A stretch of DNA of 64,000 bases from Variovorax sp. OK212 (GTDB lineage: Bacteria > Pseudomonadota > Gammaproteobacteria > Burkholderiales > Burkholderiaceae_C), in contig NZ_FOLP01000004.1 of NCBI RefSeq assembly GCF_900112425.1, forward strand, positions 434,001 through 498,000, written 5' to 3'. The position numbers and the translations under genes are program-made. A model generated the notes under the pieces. It saw only the letters and a program-made list of their open reading frames with translations. It made no database searches and was not told where the DNA came from. This document shows, piece after piece, positions 26,003 through 35,298 of the stretch. The stretch's first letter is position 1; every line of letters starts with the position of its first letter.

Positions 26003-26989
26003 ATGTTTTTCACTTCACGGCGCGCCTTGCTGGCGTGCGCCGCGGCTGCCGCATGCCTGAGCGCCGCTCCCTCCCTCGCCCTGGCCGACACCGCCTGGCC
26101 CGACAAGCCGGTGCGCCTGGTCGTGCCCTACACGCCCGGCGGCGCCACCGACATCGTGGCGCGGCTGATCGCGCAGAAGCTCATCGACGACACCCACTGG
26201 ACCTTCATCGTCGACAACCGCGCGGGCGGCAACGGCAACATCGGCATGGACGTGGTGGCCAAGTCCAAGCCCGACGGCTACACCGTCGGCCTGGGCCAGA
26301 CCGCCAACCTGGCGATCAACCCGACGCTGTTCCCCAAGATGCCCTACGACGCGCTGAAGGACCTGGTGCCGGTGGCGGTGGTGGCCTCGCAGCCGGTGGT
26401 GCTGGTGGTGCGCGCGGACGCGCCCTACAAGTCGCTGGCCGACCTGGTCGCGGCCGCCAAGGCCCAGCCCGGCGAGATCAAGCAGGCGCTGGCCGGCACC
26501 GGCACGCTGGGCCACATGGCCGGCGAGGTGCTGGCCAGGCGCGCGGGCTTCAAGGTGCTGAACGTGCCGTACAAGGGCGCCGCGCCCGCCATCACCGACC
26601 TGCTCGGCGGCCAGACCGACTACATGTTCGCCACGCCGCAAGGCGCGCTGGCCATGGTGAAGGGCGGCAAGCTGCGCGCGCTGGCCGTCACCTCGGCCAA
26701 GCGCCTGCCGGTGATGGCCGACGTGCCGACCGTGGGCGAGAGCTACAAGGGCTTCGAGGCGGTGGACTGGAAGGCGCTGGTGGTGCCGGCCGGCACGCCC
26801 GCCGACATCGTGAAGAAGCTCAACGCCGCCGTCGACAAGGCGCTGGCCAAGCCCGCGACCATCTCGCAGCTGCTGGCCGAAGGCAGCACGCCGGTCGGCG
26901 GCAGCGCCGAGAAGGCGGCGCAGTACATCAAGGCGGAGCACGCGCGCTGGGGCGCGGCGGTGCGCGAGGCCGGGGTGCGGCCCGAATAA
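26003..26989 (+). CDS. Bug/TctC-family substrate-binding protein
   Basis: A 328-aa periplasmic protein. MFFTSRRALLACAAAAACLSAAP is a signal peptide ending near ALADTA. The Bug motifs are VRLVVPYTPGGATDIVARL, IVDNRAGGNGNIGMDVVAK and NVPYKGAAPAITDLLGGQ. It starts four bases after the CoA-transferase stop and closes the IclR-linked cassette. Together the three genes suggest binding for uptake, CoA activation and cleavage of one carboxylic acid. The membrane components are not here. Confidence 0.93.
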   Translation: MFFTSRRALLACAAAAACLSAAPSLALADTAWPDKPVRLVVPYTPGGATDIVARLIAQKLIDDTHWTFIVDNRAGGNGNIGMDVVAKSKPDGYTVGLGQTANLAINPTLFPKMPYDALKDLVPVAVVASQPVVLVVRADAPYKSLADLVAAAKAQPGEIKQALAGTGTLGHMAGEVLARRAGFKVLNVPYKGAAPAITDLLGGQTDYMFATPQGALAMVKGGKLRALAVTSAKRLPVMADVPTVGESYKGFEAVDWKALVVPAGTPADIVKKLNAAVDKALAKPATISQLLAEGSTPVGGSAEKAAQYIKAEHARWGAAVREAGVRPE

Positions 26990-27052
26990 GGGTGGCTGCT
27001 TGCGAGGGTAGGAGGGCGGCGGAAGGCGGGGGCGGGCTATAGTTTCCGCCCC

Positions 27053-27979
27053 ATGGACCGCCTCAAGCAGCTCGAATCCTTCGTCTCGGTCGCAACCCGG
27101 GGCGGGCTCACGGCCGCGGCCAAGGCCGAGGGCGTGGCGCCGGCCATCATGGGCCGCCGGCTCGACGCCCTGGAAGAGCGCCTGGGCGTGAAGCTGCTGG
27201 TGCGCACCACGCGGCGCATCACGCTCACGCACGAGGGCAGCGCCTTCCTGGAAGACTGCCAGCGCCTGCTCACCGAGTTCGCCAACGCCGAAGCCAGCGT
27301 GAGCGCCGGCGGCGTCAAGGCCAGCGGCCACCTGCGCGTGACCGCGCCGGCCGGTTTCGGCCGCCGCCACGTCGCGCCGCTGGTGCCGCGCTTTCATGCG
27401 CTGCACCCGGAAGTGACGATCTCGCTGAACCTCAGCGACCGCGTGGTCGACGTCACCGGCGAGAGCTTCGACTGCGCGGTGCGTGTGGGCGACCTGCCCG
27501 ACTCGTCGCTGGTGAGCGTGCGGCTGGCCGACAACCGCCGCCGCTGCGTCGCCACGCCGGAGTTCGTGCGCCGGCACGGCAAGCCCAGGCACCCGGGCGA
27601 GTTGTCGCGCTTCGCCTGCCTCACGCTGTCGAGCGACGCCTCGCAAACGCGCGGCTGGGCCTTTCGCATTACCACCGAGGCCGGCGCGCAGGAGCTGATC
27701 CACCTGCGCCCCAGCGGCCCGCTCGACTGCTCCGACGGCCAGGTGCTGCACGACTGGTGCCTGGCCGGCCACGGCATCGCCTGGCGCAGCACCTGGGAGG
27801 TCGAGGCCGAGATCGATGCCGGCCTGCTGGTGCCTCTGCTCGACGAGTTCGCCGCGCCGCCCAACGGCATCTATGCGGTGTTCGCCGGCGCCAAGCACCT
27901 GCCGCTGCGGGTGCGACTGTGGCTTGATTTCCTCAAGGAGCAGTACGGGAATCCGGAATTCTGGGGTGGAAGGGCCTGA
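27053..27979 (+). CDS. LysR family transcriptional regulator
   Basis: A 308-aa regulator. The N-terminal helix-turn-helix is MDRLKQLESFVSVATRGGLT...APAIMGRRLDALEERLGVKLL (residues about 1-48); LLVRTTRRITLTHEGSAF follows. The effector domain begins near GHLRVTAPAGFGRRHVAPL. The RTTRR-ITLTHEG pattern belongs to the large DmlR/YafC-like branch. It reads in the same direction as the preceding cassette but with its own 63-base gap. Target unknown. Confidence 0.92.
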   Translation: MDRLKQLESFVSVATRGGLTAAAKAEGVAPAIMGRRLDALEERLGVKLLVRTTRRITLTHEGSAFLEDCQRLLTEFANAEASVSAGGVKASGHLRVTAPAGFGRRHVAPLVPRFHALHPEVTISLNLSDRVVDVTGESFDCAVRVGDLPDSSLVSVRLADNRRRCVATPEFVRRHGKPRHPGELSRFACLTLSSDASQTRGWAFRITTEAGAQELIHLRPSGPLDCSDGQVLHDWCLAGHGIAWRSTWEVEAEIDAGLLVPLLDEFAAPPNGIYAVFAGAKHLPLRVRLWLDFLKEQYGNPEFWGGRA

Positions 27980-28054
27980 GGGCGGGGGAGCGGCGGCAGA
28001 ATCCGTTCAACGCTCCCATCTGCAAATCCGCCGCTCCTGAGAAGAAAGCCATCG

Positions 28055-28507
28055 ATGACCCTCGAAGCCATCCTCGCGTACCTGCACTTGCTGGCCATCC
28101 TCACGATGGTCGTGTTCATTTCCAGCGAGGCCGCGCTGTGCCGCGTGCAGTGGCTCAACGCCGCGGTGGTGGAGCGGCTGGCGAAGCTCGACATGGTCTA
28201 CGGCATCGCGGCCATCGCGGTGCTGGCCACCGGCATCGCGCGCACCTGGTGGGGCGTGAAAGGCACGGCCTGGTACTGGACCAACCCGCTGCTGCACGTG
28301 AAACTGGGGCTCTTCATCATCGTGGGCGTGGTGTCGATCTTTCCGACGCTCACCTACTTCCGCTGGCGCAAGACGCTGCGCGCCACCGGCAAGCTGCCGG
28401 CCGAGGCCGACGTGAAGAAGACGCGCAAGCTGGTGATGGTGCAGGCGCACCTGATCGCGCTGATTCCGCTGGTGGCGGTGTTCCTGGCACGCGGCTTCGG
28501 CAAGTAA
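28055..28507 (+). CDS. DUF2214 family membrane protein
   Basis: A 150-aa inner-membrane protein with about four helices. AILAYLHLLAILTMVVFISSE forms the first, then MVYGIAAIAVLATGIARTWW, LLHVKLGLFIIVGVVSIFPT, and a C-terminal helix LIALIPLVAVFLARGF. His11 and His111 are helix-borne as in the DUF2214 family. Function is not known. The next gene starts 22 bases later, so co-transcription is likely. Confidence 0.85.
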   Translation: MTLEAILAYLHLLAILTMVVFISSEAALCRVQWLNAAVVERLAKLDMVYGIAAIAVLATGIARTWWGVKGTAWYWTNPLLHVKLGLFIIVGVVSIFPTLTYFRWRKTLRATGKLPAEADVKKTRKLVMVQAHLIALIPLVAVFLARGFGK

Positions 28508-28529
28508 GCGCAAGCAGGCAACCCGTCAC

Positions 28530-30572
28530 ATGGGACACCCCGGCATCCAGCTCCTGTTTGCCGGCACCATCTTCAGCAGCGCATTCCTGCTGTTCCTGGT
28601 CCAACCGCTGATCGCCAAGCAGATCCTGCCGTGGTTCGGCGGCTCGGCCGCGGTGTGGTCGATCTGCATGGTGTTCTTCCAGGTCGTGCTGCTCGCGGGC
28701 TACGCGTACGCCGACTGGGTCACACGCCACCTGCGCATGCGGGCGCAGGCCGTGCTGCACGTGGCGCTGCTGCTCGCGAGCCTGGCGCTGCTGCCGATCG
28801 TGGTGGGCGCCCAGTGGAAGCCCACGGGCACCGAAGACCCGGCCTGGCGGATCCTGGGCCTGCTGTTCGGCACCATCGGCCTGCCGTACTTCCTGCTCTC
28901 GACCACCGGGCCGCTGGTGCAGTCGTGGGTGGCGCGCACGCCCTGGGGCGCGCAGGTGTACCGCTATTTCTCGCTGTCGAACCTGGCCTCGCTGCTGTCG
29001 CTGCTGAGCTACCCGGTGCTGATCGAGCCGCGCAGCTCGCTGCTGCAGCAGGCCAACGGCTGGTCGTGGGGCTACGCGGCGTTCGTGCTGTTGTGCGCGG
29101 GCACCACGCTGTACATGGCCCGGCGCTGGCCCGCCGGCGCGATGCCCCTGCCTTCCCCGGCGCCCAGCCAGGCGGGCGTGCCCGACACGCCGCCGCGCGT
29201 GGCCGACTACCTGTTGTGGCTCGCGCTGCCGGCGCTGGCCTCGTGGCTGCTGCTGGCCGTGACGAACCACATCACCCAGAACGTTGCCGCGGTGCCGTTC
29301 CTGTGGGTGCTGCCGCTGTCGCTGTACCTGCTGACCTTCGTGCTGTGCTTCGAGAGCGACCGCTGGTACCGGCGCGGCGTGTTCCTGCCGCTGGCCGCCG
29401 CCATGCTGCTGCTGTGCGCCTTCGGCCTGCAGCGCCACTTCGTCGCCGAGGTGCGCGTGGCGCTGCCGCTGTACGTGGCGGGGCTGTTCGTGCTGTGCAT
29501 GTTCCTGCACGGCGAAACCGCGAAGCTGCGGCCGGGGCCGCGCTACCTGACGCGCTTCTACCTGATGCTGTCGCTCGGCGGCGCGCTGGGCGGGGTGACG
29601 GTGGGGCTGGTCGCGCCGCATGTGCTGGCGGCGTACTACGAGCTGGGGCTCGGCCTGATGCTGACCGCGCTGGCCGCGGCGTTCGTGCTGCGCCGGCAGG
29701 TGCGCCTGCGGGTGTGCTGCGTGGCGCTGGCGGCCTGCTGCACGCTGTTCCTGCTGGTGCAGGTGGGCAGCGACCGCGCGGGCGCGCGCAGCCTGCAGCG
29801 CAACTTCTACGGCGCGCTGCTGGCGTACGACACCCCGGCCACGCCGCCGTCCGACAGCGTGCGCGAGCTGGCGCACGGCTCGGTCAAGCACGGCGCGCAG
29901 TTCCTCGACCCGGCGCGCCGGCGCGAGCCGACCACCTACTACGGCGAGACCTCGGGCATCGGCCGCGCGATTGCCGCCGCGCCGGCCGGGCCGCGCCGCG
30001 TGGGACTGATCGGGCTGGGCACCGGCACGCTGGCCACCTATGGCCGCAGCGGCGACGTCTACCGCATCTACGAGATCAATCCGCAGGTGTTCGCGTTGGC
30101 GGACGAGGAGTTCACCTTCCTGCGCGACAGCCGCGCCCGCATCGAGCGCGTGCTCGGCGACGCCCGGCTGGCGCTGGAGCGCGAGCCGGTGCAGGGTTTC
30201 GACGTGCTCGCGGTGGACGCCTTCTCGGGCGACTCGGTGCCGGTGCACCTGCTCACGGCCGAGGCGATGGACACCTACCTGCGCCACATGCGGCCCGACG
30301 GCGTGATCGCCTTCCACGTGACCAACCGCTTCCTGGCGCTGGCGCCGGTGATCGCCAAGGTGGCCGAGGTGCGCGGGCTGCACGCGGTGCTGGTGCACGA
30401 CGATGCCGCCCAGGCCGACTGGCTGCGGCGCACCGACTGGGTGCTGGTGGCGCGCAACCCGCAGGTGCTGGCGCGCGAGCCGGTGCGCGCGGCGGCGGCG
30501 CCGATTGCCACCGAGCCCGGCCAGCGGCCCTGGACCGACGACTTCAACAACTTGCTTGGCGCGTTGAAGTAG
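28530..30572 (+). CDS. fused membrane / spermidine-synthase-like protein
   Basis: A 680-aa protein. The N-terminal two thirds is a polytopic membrane domain of about ten helices, beginning FAGTIFSSAFLLFLVQPLIA and ILPWFGGSAAVWSICMVFFQ. The C-terminal third is a Rossmann domain of the spermidine-synthase/methyltransferase type: VGLIGLGTGTLATYG at about residue 490 (SAM-type glycine loop), IYEINPQVF, and LAVDAFSGDSVPVHLLT at about 560. The domain order matches proteins annotated as fused MFS/spermidine synthase, whose reaction is unproven. A close paralogue lies at 60128. A strong terminator follows. Confidence 0.9.
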   Translation: MGHPGIQLLFAGTIFSSAFLLFLVQPLIAKQILPWFGGSAAVWSICMVFFQVVLLAGYAYADWVTRHLRMRAQAVLHVALLLASLALLPIVVGAQWKPTGTEDPAWRILGLLFGTIGLPYFLLSTTGPLVQSWVARTPWGAQVYRYFSLSNLASLLSLLSYPVLIEPRSSLLQQANGWSWGYAAFVLLCAGTTLYMARRWPAGAMPLPSPAPSQAGVPDTPPRVADYLLWLALPALASWLLLAVTNHITQNVAAVPFLWVLPLSLYLLTFVLCFESDRWYRRGVFLPLAAAMLLLCAFGLQRHFVAEVRVALPLYVAGLFVLCMFLHGETAKLRPGPRYLTRFYLMLSLGGALGGVTVGLVAPHVLAAYYELGLGLMLTALAAAFVLRRQVRLRVCCVALAACCTLFLLVQVGSDRAGARSLQRNFYGALLAYDTPATPPSDSVRELAHGSVKHGAQFLDPARRREPTTYYGETSGIGRAIAAAPAGPRRVGLIGLGTGTLATYGRSGDVYRIYEINPQVFALADEEFTFLRDSRARIERVLGDARLALEREPVQGFDVLAVDAFSGDSVPVHLLTAEAMDTYLRHMRPDGVIAFHVTNRFLALAPVIAKVAEVRGLHAVLVHDDAAQADWLRRTDWVLVARNPQVLAREPVRAAAAPIATEPGQRPWTDDFNNLLGALK

Positions 30573-30615
30573 CTTCAGGGTCCAGGCTTCAGGGGCCAGC
30601 TTGGCGGCGCGGCCA

Positions 30616-30648
30616 CGAAAAAGGCCCGCACGCGGCGGGCCTCTTTTC
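30616..30648 (+). terminator. intrinsic terminator after the first spermidine-synthase-like gene
   Basis: An 8-bp perfect stem AGGCCCGC/GCGGGCCT (30622-30629, 30635-30642) with a 5-base loop is followed by CTTTTC. An A-run on the other flank means it may also work for the leftward PsiF-repeat gene that ends at 30707. Confidence 0.85.
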
Positions 30649-30706
30649 ACAAATGTCAGCCATGTCGGCTATGTCAGCGGCTTCGGCCGCTCGCCGACGA
30701 CAGCGC

Positions 30707-31048
30707 TCAGCCCTTGGCGGCGTCGGCTTCGCACTTCTTCATGAAGCTGTTCTTCGCGGCACCGGCCAGGGCCTTGCCGTTCTTGTCGACCGCCTTGGTC
30801 GCGCAGGCGGGTGCCGCGGCGGCCTTGGTTTCCTTCTCGCACTTCTTGATGGAGCTGGCCTTGGCGGCGCCGGCCAAAGCCTTGCCGTTCTTGTCGACGG
30901 CCTTGGCGTCACAGGTGGCGCCGGCAGCCGGTGCGGCCATGGCGGGGGCTGCCGCGGGGGCGGCGGCCTTGTCCTGCGCGTAGGCGCTGAACGACAGGCA
31001 GGCGCCGAGCGCGACGGTGGACGCGACCAGGGAAAGGAGCTTCTTCAT
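30707..31048 (-). CDS. PsiF-repeat periplasmic protein
   Basis: A 113-aa exported protein. MKKLLSLVASTVALGACLSFSAYAQ is the signal peptide. After an Ala/Pro linker there are two near-identical 27-residue repeats built on AVDKNGKALAGAAK followed by KKCE, each with a leading Cys. This is the pattern of the PsiF (phosphate starvation-inducible) repeat. The role of PsiF proteins is unknown. The gene diverges from argS across 134 bases. I saw no convincing Pho box. Confidence 0.8.
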   Translation of the reverse strand: MKKLLSLVASTVALGACLSFSAYAQDKAAAPAAAPAMAAPAAGATCDAKAVDKNGKALAGAAKASSIKKCEKETKAAAAPACATKAVDKNGKALAGAAKNSFMKKCEADAAKG

Positions 31049-31182
31049 GATGGATATGTCCTTGCAAGGTTGGGTTATCTGACGGTTGCCCCGCCCCGGG
31101 GCCGACCACCTCAACGGTCGAAGTTGCCGGTTGGATGACGATCGTCAACAGCTCCCGGGTTTGCCCCCGGTAAAATTTGCGG

Positions 31183-32868
31183 ATGCTATTGGTCAAACAG
31201 GAGCTGCTCGCGGCGCTCGCGAACACGCTCGAATCCCTCTCGCCCGGCGCTGGCTCCAAAGCCGCGTTCGAGTCGCCCAAGGTGGCTGCCCATGGCGATT
31301 TCGCCAGCACGGCCGCCATGCAGCTCGCCAAACCGCTGGGCCAGAAGCCCCGCGACCTGGCCGAGCGCCTGAGCACTGCGCTGCTCGCCACCCCCGCTTT
31401 CACCCAATGGGTGGAGGCGATCGAGATCGCCGGTCCCGGTTTTCTCAACATCCGTCTCAAGACGGCCGCCAAGCAGCAGATCGTGCGCGAAGTGCTGGCC
31501 GCGGGCGGCGGCTTCGGCCAGCAGCCCGCCACGGGCGAGAAGGTGCTGGTCGAGTTCGTCTCGGCCAACCCGACCGGCCCGCTGCACGTGGGCCACGGCC
31601 GCCAGGCCGCCCTGGGCGACGCCATCTGCAACCTGCGCGCCTCGCAGGGCGAGAGCGTGTGGCGCGAGTACTACTACAACGACGCCGGCGTGCAGATCCA
31701 GACGCTGGCCAACAGCACGCAACTGCGCGCGCGCGGCTTCAAGCCCGGCGACGCCGAATGGCCCAGCGGCGAGAAGGCGCCGGCGTACAACGGCGACTAC
31801 ATCGCCGAGATCGCCGCCGACTTCAAGGCCCAGAAGACCGTCAAGTCGGAAGACCGCGAAGTCACCGGCACCGGCGACATCGAGGACATCGAGGCCATCC
31901 GGGAGTTCGCCGTGGCCTACCTGCGCCGCGAGCAGGACCTGGACCTGCAGGCCTTCCGCGTGCGTTTCGACCAGTACTACCTGGAGTCCAGCCTGTACAC
32001 CAGCGGGCGCGTCGAGGCCGCGGTGCGCAAGCTCGTGGCCGCAGGCAAGACCTACGAGCAGGACGGCGCGCTGTGGCTGAAGTCGACCGACTACGGCGAC
32101 GACAAGGACCGCGTGATGAAGAAGCAGGACGGTACGTACACGTACTTCGTGCCCGACGTCGCGTACCACATCGCCAAGTGGGAGCGCGGCTTCCACAAGG
32201 TCATCAACATCCAGGGCACCGACCACCACGGCACCATCGCGCGGGTGCGCGCCGGGCTGCAGGCAGCGGGCGAGGGCATACCCGAGGGCTACCCCGACTA
32301 CGTGCTGCACACCATGGTGCGCGTCATGAAGGGCGGTGAAGAGGTCAAGATCAGCAAGCGCGCCGGCAGCTACGTCACGCTGCGCGACCTGATCGAGTGG
32401 ACCAGTACCGACGCCGTGCGCTTCTTCCTGCTGAGCCGCAAGCCCGACACCGAGTACACCTTCGACGTCGACCTGGCCGTCACCAAGAACAACGACAACC
32501 CGGTGTACTACGTGCAGTACGCGCATGCGCGCATCTGCTCGGTGCTGGCCGGCTGGGGCGGCGACGCCGCCACGCTGAAGGACGTCGACCTGTCGCCGCT
32601 GGAAAGCCCGGCGGCCCAGGCGCTGATGCTGCTGCTGGCCAAGTACCCGGCCATGCTCACGGCCGCGTCCAAGGATTTCGCCCCGCACGACGTCACTTTC
32701 TACCTGCGCGAACTGGCCGCCAGCTACCACAGCTACTACGACGCCGAGCGCATCCTGGTCGACGACGAACAGGTCAAGCTGGCCCGCCTGGCGCTCGTCG
32801 CCGCGACCGCGCAGGTGCTGCACAATGGCCTCGCGATTCTCGGCGTCAGTGCGCCGAGCAAGATGTGA
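31183..32868 (+). CDS. argS: arginyl-tRNA synthetase
   Basis: A 561-aa class I aminoacyl-tRNA synthetase that charges tRNA-Arg. It has the N-terminal Arg-tRNA-synthetase domain ([25 protein letters not shown] block), the HIGH-like [20 protein letters not shown], the DHHG-containing [14 protein letters not shown], the KMSKS-like [14 protein letters not shown] at about residue 388, and the C-terminal anticodon-binding helical domain. The start is the ATG giving [12 protein letters not shown], with TAAAAT at 31171-31176 as a possible -10 element. It is followed 11 bases later by the SPOR gene. Confidence 0.98.
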   Translation: MLLVKQELLAALANTLESLSPGAGSKAAFESPKVAAHGDFASTAAMQLAKPLGQKPRDLAERLSTALLATPAFTQWVEAIEIAGPGFLNIRLKTAAKQQIVREVLAAGGGFGQQPATGEKVLVEFVSANPTGPLHVGHGRQAALGDAICNLRASQGESVWREYYYNDAGVQIQTLANSTQLRARGFKPGDAEWPSGEKAPAYNGDYIAEIAADFKAQKTVKSEDREVTGTGDIEDIEAIREFAVAYLRREQDLDLQAFRVRFDQYYLESSLYTSGRVEAAVRKLVAAGKTYEQDGALWLKSTDYGDDKDRVMKKQDGTYTYFVPDVAYHIAKWERGFHKVINIQGTDHHGTIARVRAGLQAAGEGIPEGYPDYVLHTMVRVMKGGEEVKISKRAGSYVTLRDLIEWTSTDAVRFFLLSRKPDTEYTFDVDLAVTKNNDNPVYYVQYAHARICSVLAGWGGDAATLKDVDLSPLESPAAQALMLLLAKYPAMLTAASKDFAPHDVTFYLRELAASYHSYYDAERILVDDEQVKLARLALVAATAQVLHNGLAILGVSAPSKM

Positions 32869-32879
32869 ACCACCTCAAC

Positions 32880-33629
32880 ATGAAGAAGACAACCAGACAA
32901 CGCGGCAACATCGTCATCGGCCTGATCATCGGGCTGGTGCTCGGCCTGGGCGTCGCGCTGGGCATCGCGGTCTACGTGACCAAGGTGCCGATCCCGTTCG
33001 TGACCAAGACGCAGCGCGGCGGCGCCGAGCAGGACGAGGCCGAGGCCCGCAAGAACCGCGACTGGGACCCGAACGCGCCGCTGGCCGGCAAGGCGGGCGC
33101 GGCCAAGCCGGCGCCGGCCGCGACCGGCCCGGTCAACCCGATCACCGGCGAGCCGGCCACCGCCGCCGTCGCCCCCGGCACCCCGCCGCCCACGACCGCA
33201 CCGCCGGTGCCCGTGGTGGTGACGCCCAAGCCGCCGCGCACGGCACCGGTGCCGGCCGAAGCCAACGCGCTGCCGCCGTCGAACGATCCGCTGGGCGACC
33301 TCGCCCGGGCGCGCTCGGGCAGCACGACCACCGCTTCTGCCGCGCCGAGCAGCAGCAACAACAACAGCGCCGCCAGCAGCTCGGGCGCCGATCCGTTCAT
33401 GTACTTCGTGCAGGCCGGCGCCTTCCGCACCACCGACGACGCCGAGGCGCAGCGCGCCAAGCTCTCGCTGATGGGCGTGGAAGCCAAGGTCACCGAGCGC
33501 GAACAGGCGGGCCGCACCGTCTATCGCGTGCGCGCCGGCCCGTTCAACAAGAAGGACGACGCCGACCGCCTGAAGGACCGTCTCGACGGCGGCGGCATGG
33601 AATCGGCGCTGGTCCGCGTGCAGCGCTGA
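32880..33629 (+). CDS. SPOR-domain cell-division protein (FtsN-like)
   Basis: A 249-aa bitopic inner-membrane protein. The short basic cytoplasmic tail MKKTTRQRG is followed by one helix (NIVIGLIIGLVLGLGVALGI, residues about 10-29). A Pro/Ala/Thr-rich periplasmic linker follows, then a C-terminal SPOR domain (residues about 172-249: MYFVQAGAFRTTDDAEAQ to VYRVRAGPFNKKDDADRLK), which binds denuded peptidoglycan at the septum. This is the FtsN architecture. The place directly after argS is the usual one for SPOR/FtsN genes in beta- and gammaproteobacteria. Confidence 0.9.
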   Translation: MKKTTRQRGNIVIGLIIGLVLGLGVALGIAVYVTKVPIPFVTKTQRGGAEQDEAEARKNRDWDPNAPLAGKAGAAKPAPAATGPVNPITGEPATAAVAPGTPPPTTAPPVPVVVTPKPPRTAPVPAEANALPPSNDPLGDLARARSGSTTTASAAPSSSNNNSAASSSGADPFMYFVQAGAFRTTDDAEAQRAKLSLMGVEAKVTEREQAGRTVYRVRAGPFNKKDDADRLKDRLDGGGMESALVRVQR

Positions 33630-33716
33630 GCCGGCGGCCGACACGAATAGCCCTTAAGCTTCGCGCGGCGGCGTTTGCCGCCACCATTCATCGCTCTAAG
33701 CCCTGTGCGCACCGTG

Positions 33717-33736
33717 GGCGGGGGGAACTCCCCGCC
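33717..33736. other. hairpin upstream of dsbA
   Basis: A perfect 7-bp inverted repeat (GGCGGGG at 33717-33723, CCCCGCC at 33730-33736) lies 44 bases before the dsbA start. There is no T-tract; it is an RNA-leader structure or a weak terminator after the SPOR gene. Confidence 0.35.
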
Positions 33737-33779
33737 GCGCGCCGGCTCAGTCTGCCGTACCAACTGGAGAACCCTTTCA

Positions 33780-34427
33780 ATGAAACGTCGTGACTTTTCG
33801 CTGGCCGCCACTTCGCTCGGGCTGTTGTCCCTGGCCGCCAACCCGGCTCACGCCCAGGCGCGCGTGCCCAAGGCCGGCACCGAGTACCTGGTGCTCGACA
33901 AGCGCGCACCGGTCGACGCACCGGCCGGCAAGATCGAAGTGGTCGAGTTCTTCTCGTACAACTGCCCGCATTGCAACGACTTCGAACCGTCCCTCGAAGC
34001 CTGGGTCAAGACGCTGCCGAAGGAAGTCGCGTTCCGCCGCATTCCCGTGCCGTTCGTGGGCAACGACGTCGAAGCCAAGCAGCGCCTGTACTACGCGCTG
34101 GAAGCCATGGGCAAGGTCGACGAGTTCCAGCCGAAGGTGTTCAGCGCGATCCACGCGCAGCGCCAGAACGTGAACGGCGACGCCAACATCATTGCCTGGG
34201 CCTCGGCCAACGGCCTGGACGGCGCCAAGTTCAAGGAAACCTTCACCTCGTTCGGCGTGGCCAGCAAGGCCAAGCGCGCCACGCAGATGACCGACGCCTA
34301 CAAGGTGGCCGGCGTTCCCGCGATGGCAGTGGCCGGCCGCTGGTATGTGGATGGCGAGACCGCCGGTAACATGACCAAGGTGCTTCAGGTCGTGAACTAT
34401 CTGGTCGGCGAAGCAAAGAAGGGCTGA
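33780..34427 (+). CDS. dsbA: thiol:disulfide interchange protein DsbA
   Basis: A 215-aa periplasmic oxidase that introduces disulfides into exported proteins. MKRRDFSLAATSLGLLSLAANPAHA is the signal peptide, cleaved near residue 25. The thioredoxin fold carries the active site CPHC at residues 62-65 (FFSYNCPHCNDFEP), with the DsbA His between the cysteines. The cis-Pro loop is KVAGVPAMAVAGRWYV. The length is typical. A 20-bp tandem duplication covers its last codons and stop. It precedes the Lpt genes but is separated from them by a terminator. Confidence 0.95.
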   Translation: MKRRDFSLAATSLGLLSLAANPAHAQARVPKAGTEYLVLDKRAPVDAPAGKIEVVEFFSYNCPHCNDFEPSLEAWVKTLPKEVAFRRIPVPFVGNDVEAKQRLYYALEAMGKVDEFQPKVFSAIHAQRQNVNGDANIIAWASANGLDGAKFKETFTSFGVASKAKRATQMTDAYKVAGVPAMAVAGRWYVDGETAGNMTKVLQVVNYLVGEAKKG

Positions 34428-34448
34428 CCGAAGCAAAGAAGGGCTGAC
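34409..34448 (+). repeat. perfect 20-bp tandem duplication across the dsbA stop codon
   Basis: The 20-base unit CGAAGCAAAGAAGGGCTGAC is present twice, head to tail (34409-34428, 34429-34448). The first copy contains the last codons and the TGA of dsbA; the second is untranslated. It looks like a recent slippage or unequal-crossing event. Confidence 0.95.
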
Positions 34449-34506
34449 GCCCGAGGCCGCGCGCATTTCCTGCCGCTGCCTTCTCCCTTTTTGCAAGGGA
34501 TACCTG

Positions 34507-34527
34507 GCCCGCCTCGGCGGGCTTTTT
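34507..34527 (+). terminator. intrinsic terminator after dsbA
   Basis: A 7-bp perfect stem GCCCGCC/GGCGGGC with a 2-base loop, followed by five T (34523-34527). It separates dsbA from the lptA-lptB-rpoN unit. Confidence 0.88.
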
Positions 34528-34590
34528 CATCTGTGCGTGCGGGGCTGACGCAATCAGCCGCATACAATGCCGAGCAAGTTTCGTGCCTCT

Positions 34591-35298
34591 ATGACATTGC
34601 ACTCTTACCCCACCACTCCCCTCCTGCGTCGCGTCGGCCGCCTGGCCGCCGCCGCGCTCCTGCTGGCCGGCTTCGCTTCGGGCGCGCTGGCCGAGACCGC
34701 CGACCGCACCAAGCCGATGAACATCGAGTCGGACGCCATGCGTTACGACGACCTGAAGCAGACCAGCGTGTTCACGGGCAACGTGCTGGTCACCAAGGGC
34801 ACGATCATCATCCGCGGCGCACGCCTGGACGTGCGCCAGGACGCCGAGGGCTACCAGTACGGCGTGGTCACCGCGGCCCCCGGCAAGCGCGCTTACTACA
34901 AGCAGAAGCGCAACGCGCCCGACGAGTGGATCGAGGGCGAGTCGGAAGTCATCGAGTACGACAGCCGCGCCGACAACGTCAAGTTCATCCGCAACGCCGT
35001 GATGCGCCGCCTGCTCGGCGCCACGCCGAACGACGAGAGCCAGGGCGCGCTGATCGTCTACGACCAGAGCAACGACACCTACACGGTCAACGGTTCCACC
35101 GTGCCGCCGAACACCGCCGTCAACGCGTCCACCCCGGGTGGCCGCGTGAAGACCATCCTGACCCCCAAGGCCGCGACCGCGCCCGGCGCTGCCGTTCCGG
35201 CCGGTGCCAAGGCGCCACCGCCGGCACCCACCCCGGCGCCCGGCAAGGGCCTGCGCCCGAGCACCACGCTCAGTGACGAGGGAGAAACCCGCAAGTGA
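34591..35298 (+). CDS. lptA: lipopolysaccharide transport periplasmic protein LptA
   Basis: A 235-aa periplasmic bridge protein that carries LPS from the inner to the outer membrane. The signal peptide covers about residues 1-34 ([18 protein letters not shown], cleaved near GALAET). The OstA/LptA beta-jellyroll is recognisable: [39 protein letters not shown] and [20 protein letters not shown]. The C-terminus is a Pro/Ala-rich tail. The ATG at 34591 is used; one at 34567 is possible. Its stop overlaps the lptB start as GTGA. lptC, usually just upstream, is not here. Confidence 0.93.
   Translation: MTLHSYPTTPLLRRVGRLAAAALLLAGFASGALAETADRTKPMNIESDAMRYDDLKQTSVFTGNVLVTKGTIIIRGARLDVRQDAEGYQYGVVTAAPGKRAYYKQKRNAPDEWIEGESEVIEYDSRADNVKFIRNAVMRRLLGATPNDESQGALIVYDQSNDTYTVNGSTVPPNTAVNASTPGGRVKTILTPKAATAPGAAVPAGAKAPPPAPTPAPGKGLRPSTTLSDEGETRK

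Noticed and set aside
31049..31182. Pho box upstream of the PsiF-repeat gene
   Set aside because: No two CTGTCAT-type direct repeats with 4-base spacing were found in the divergent region.
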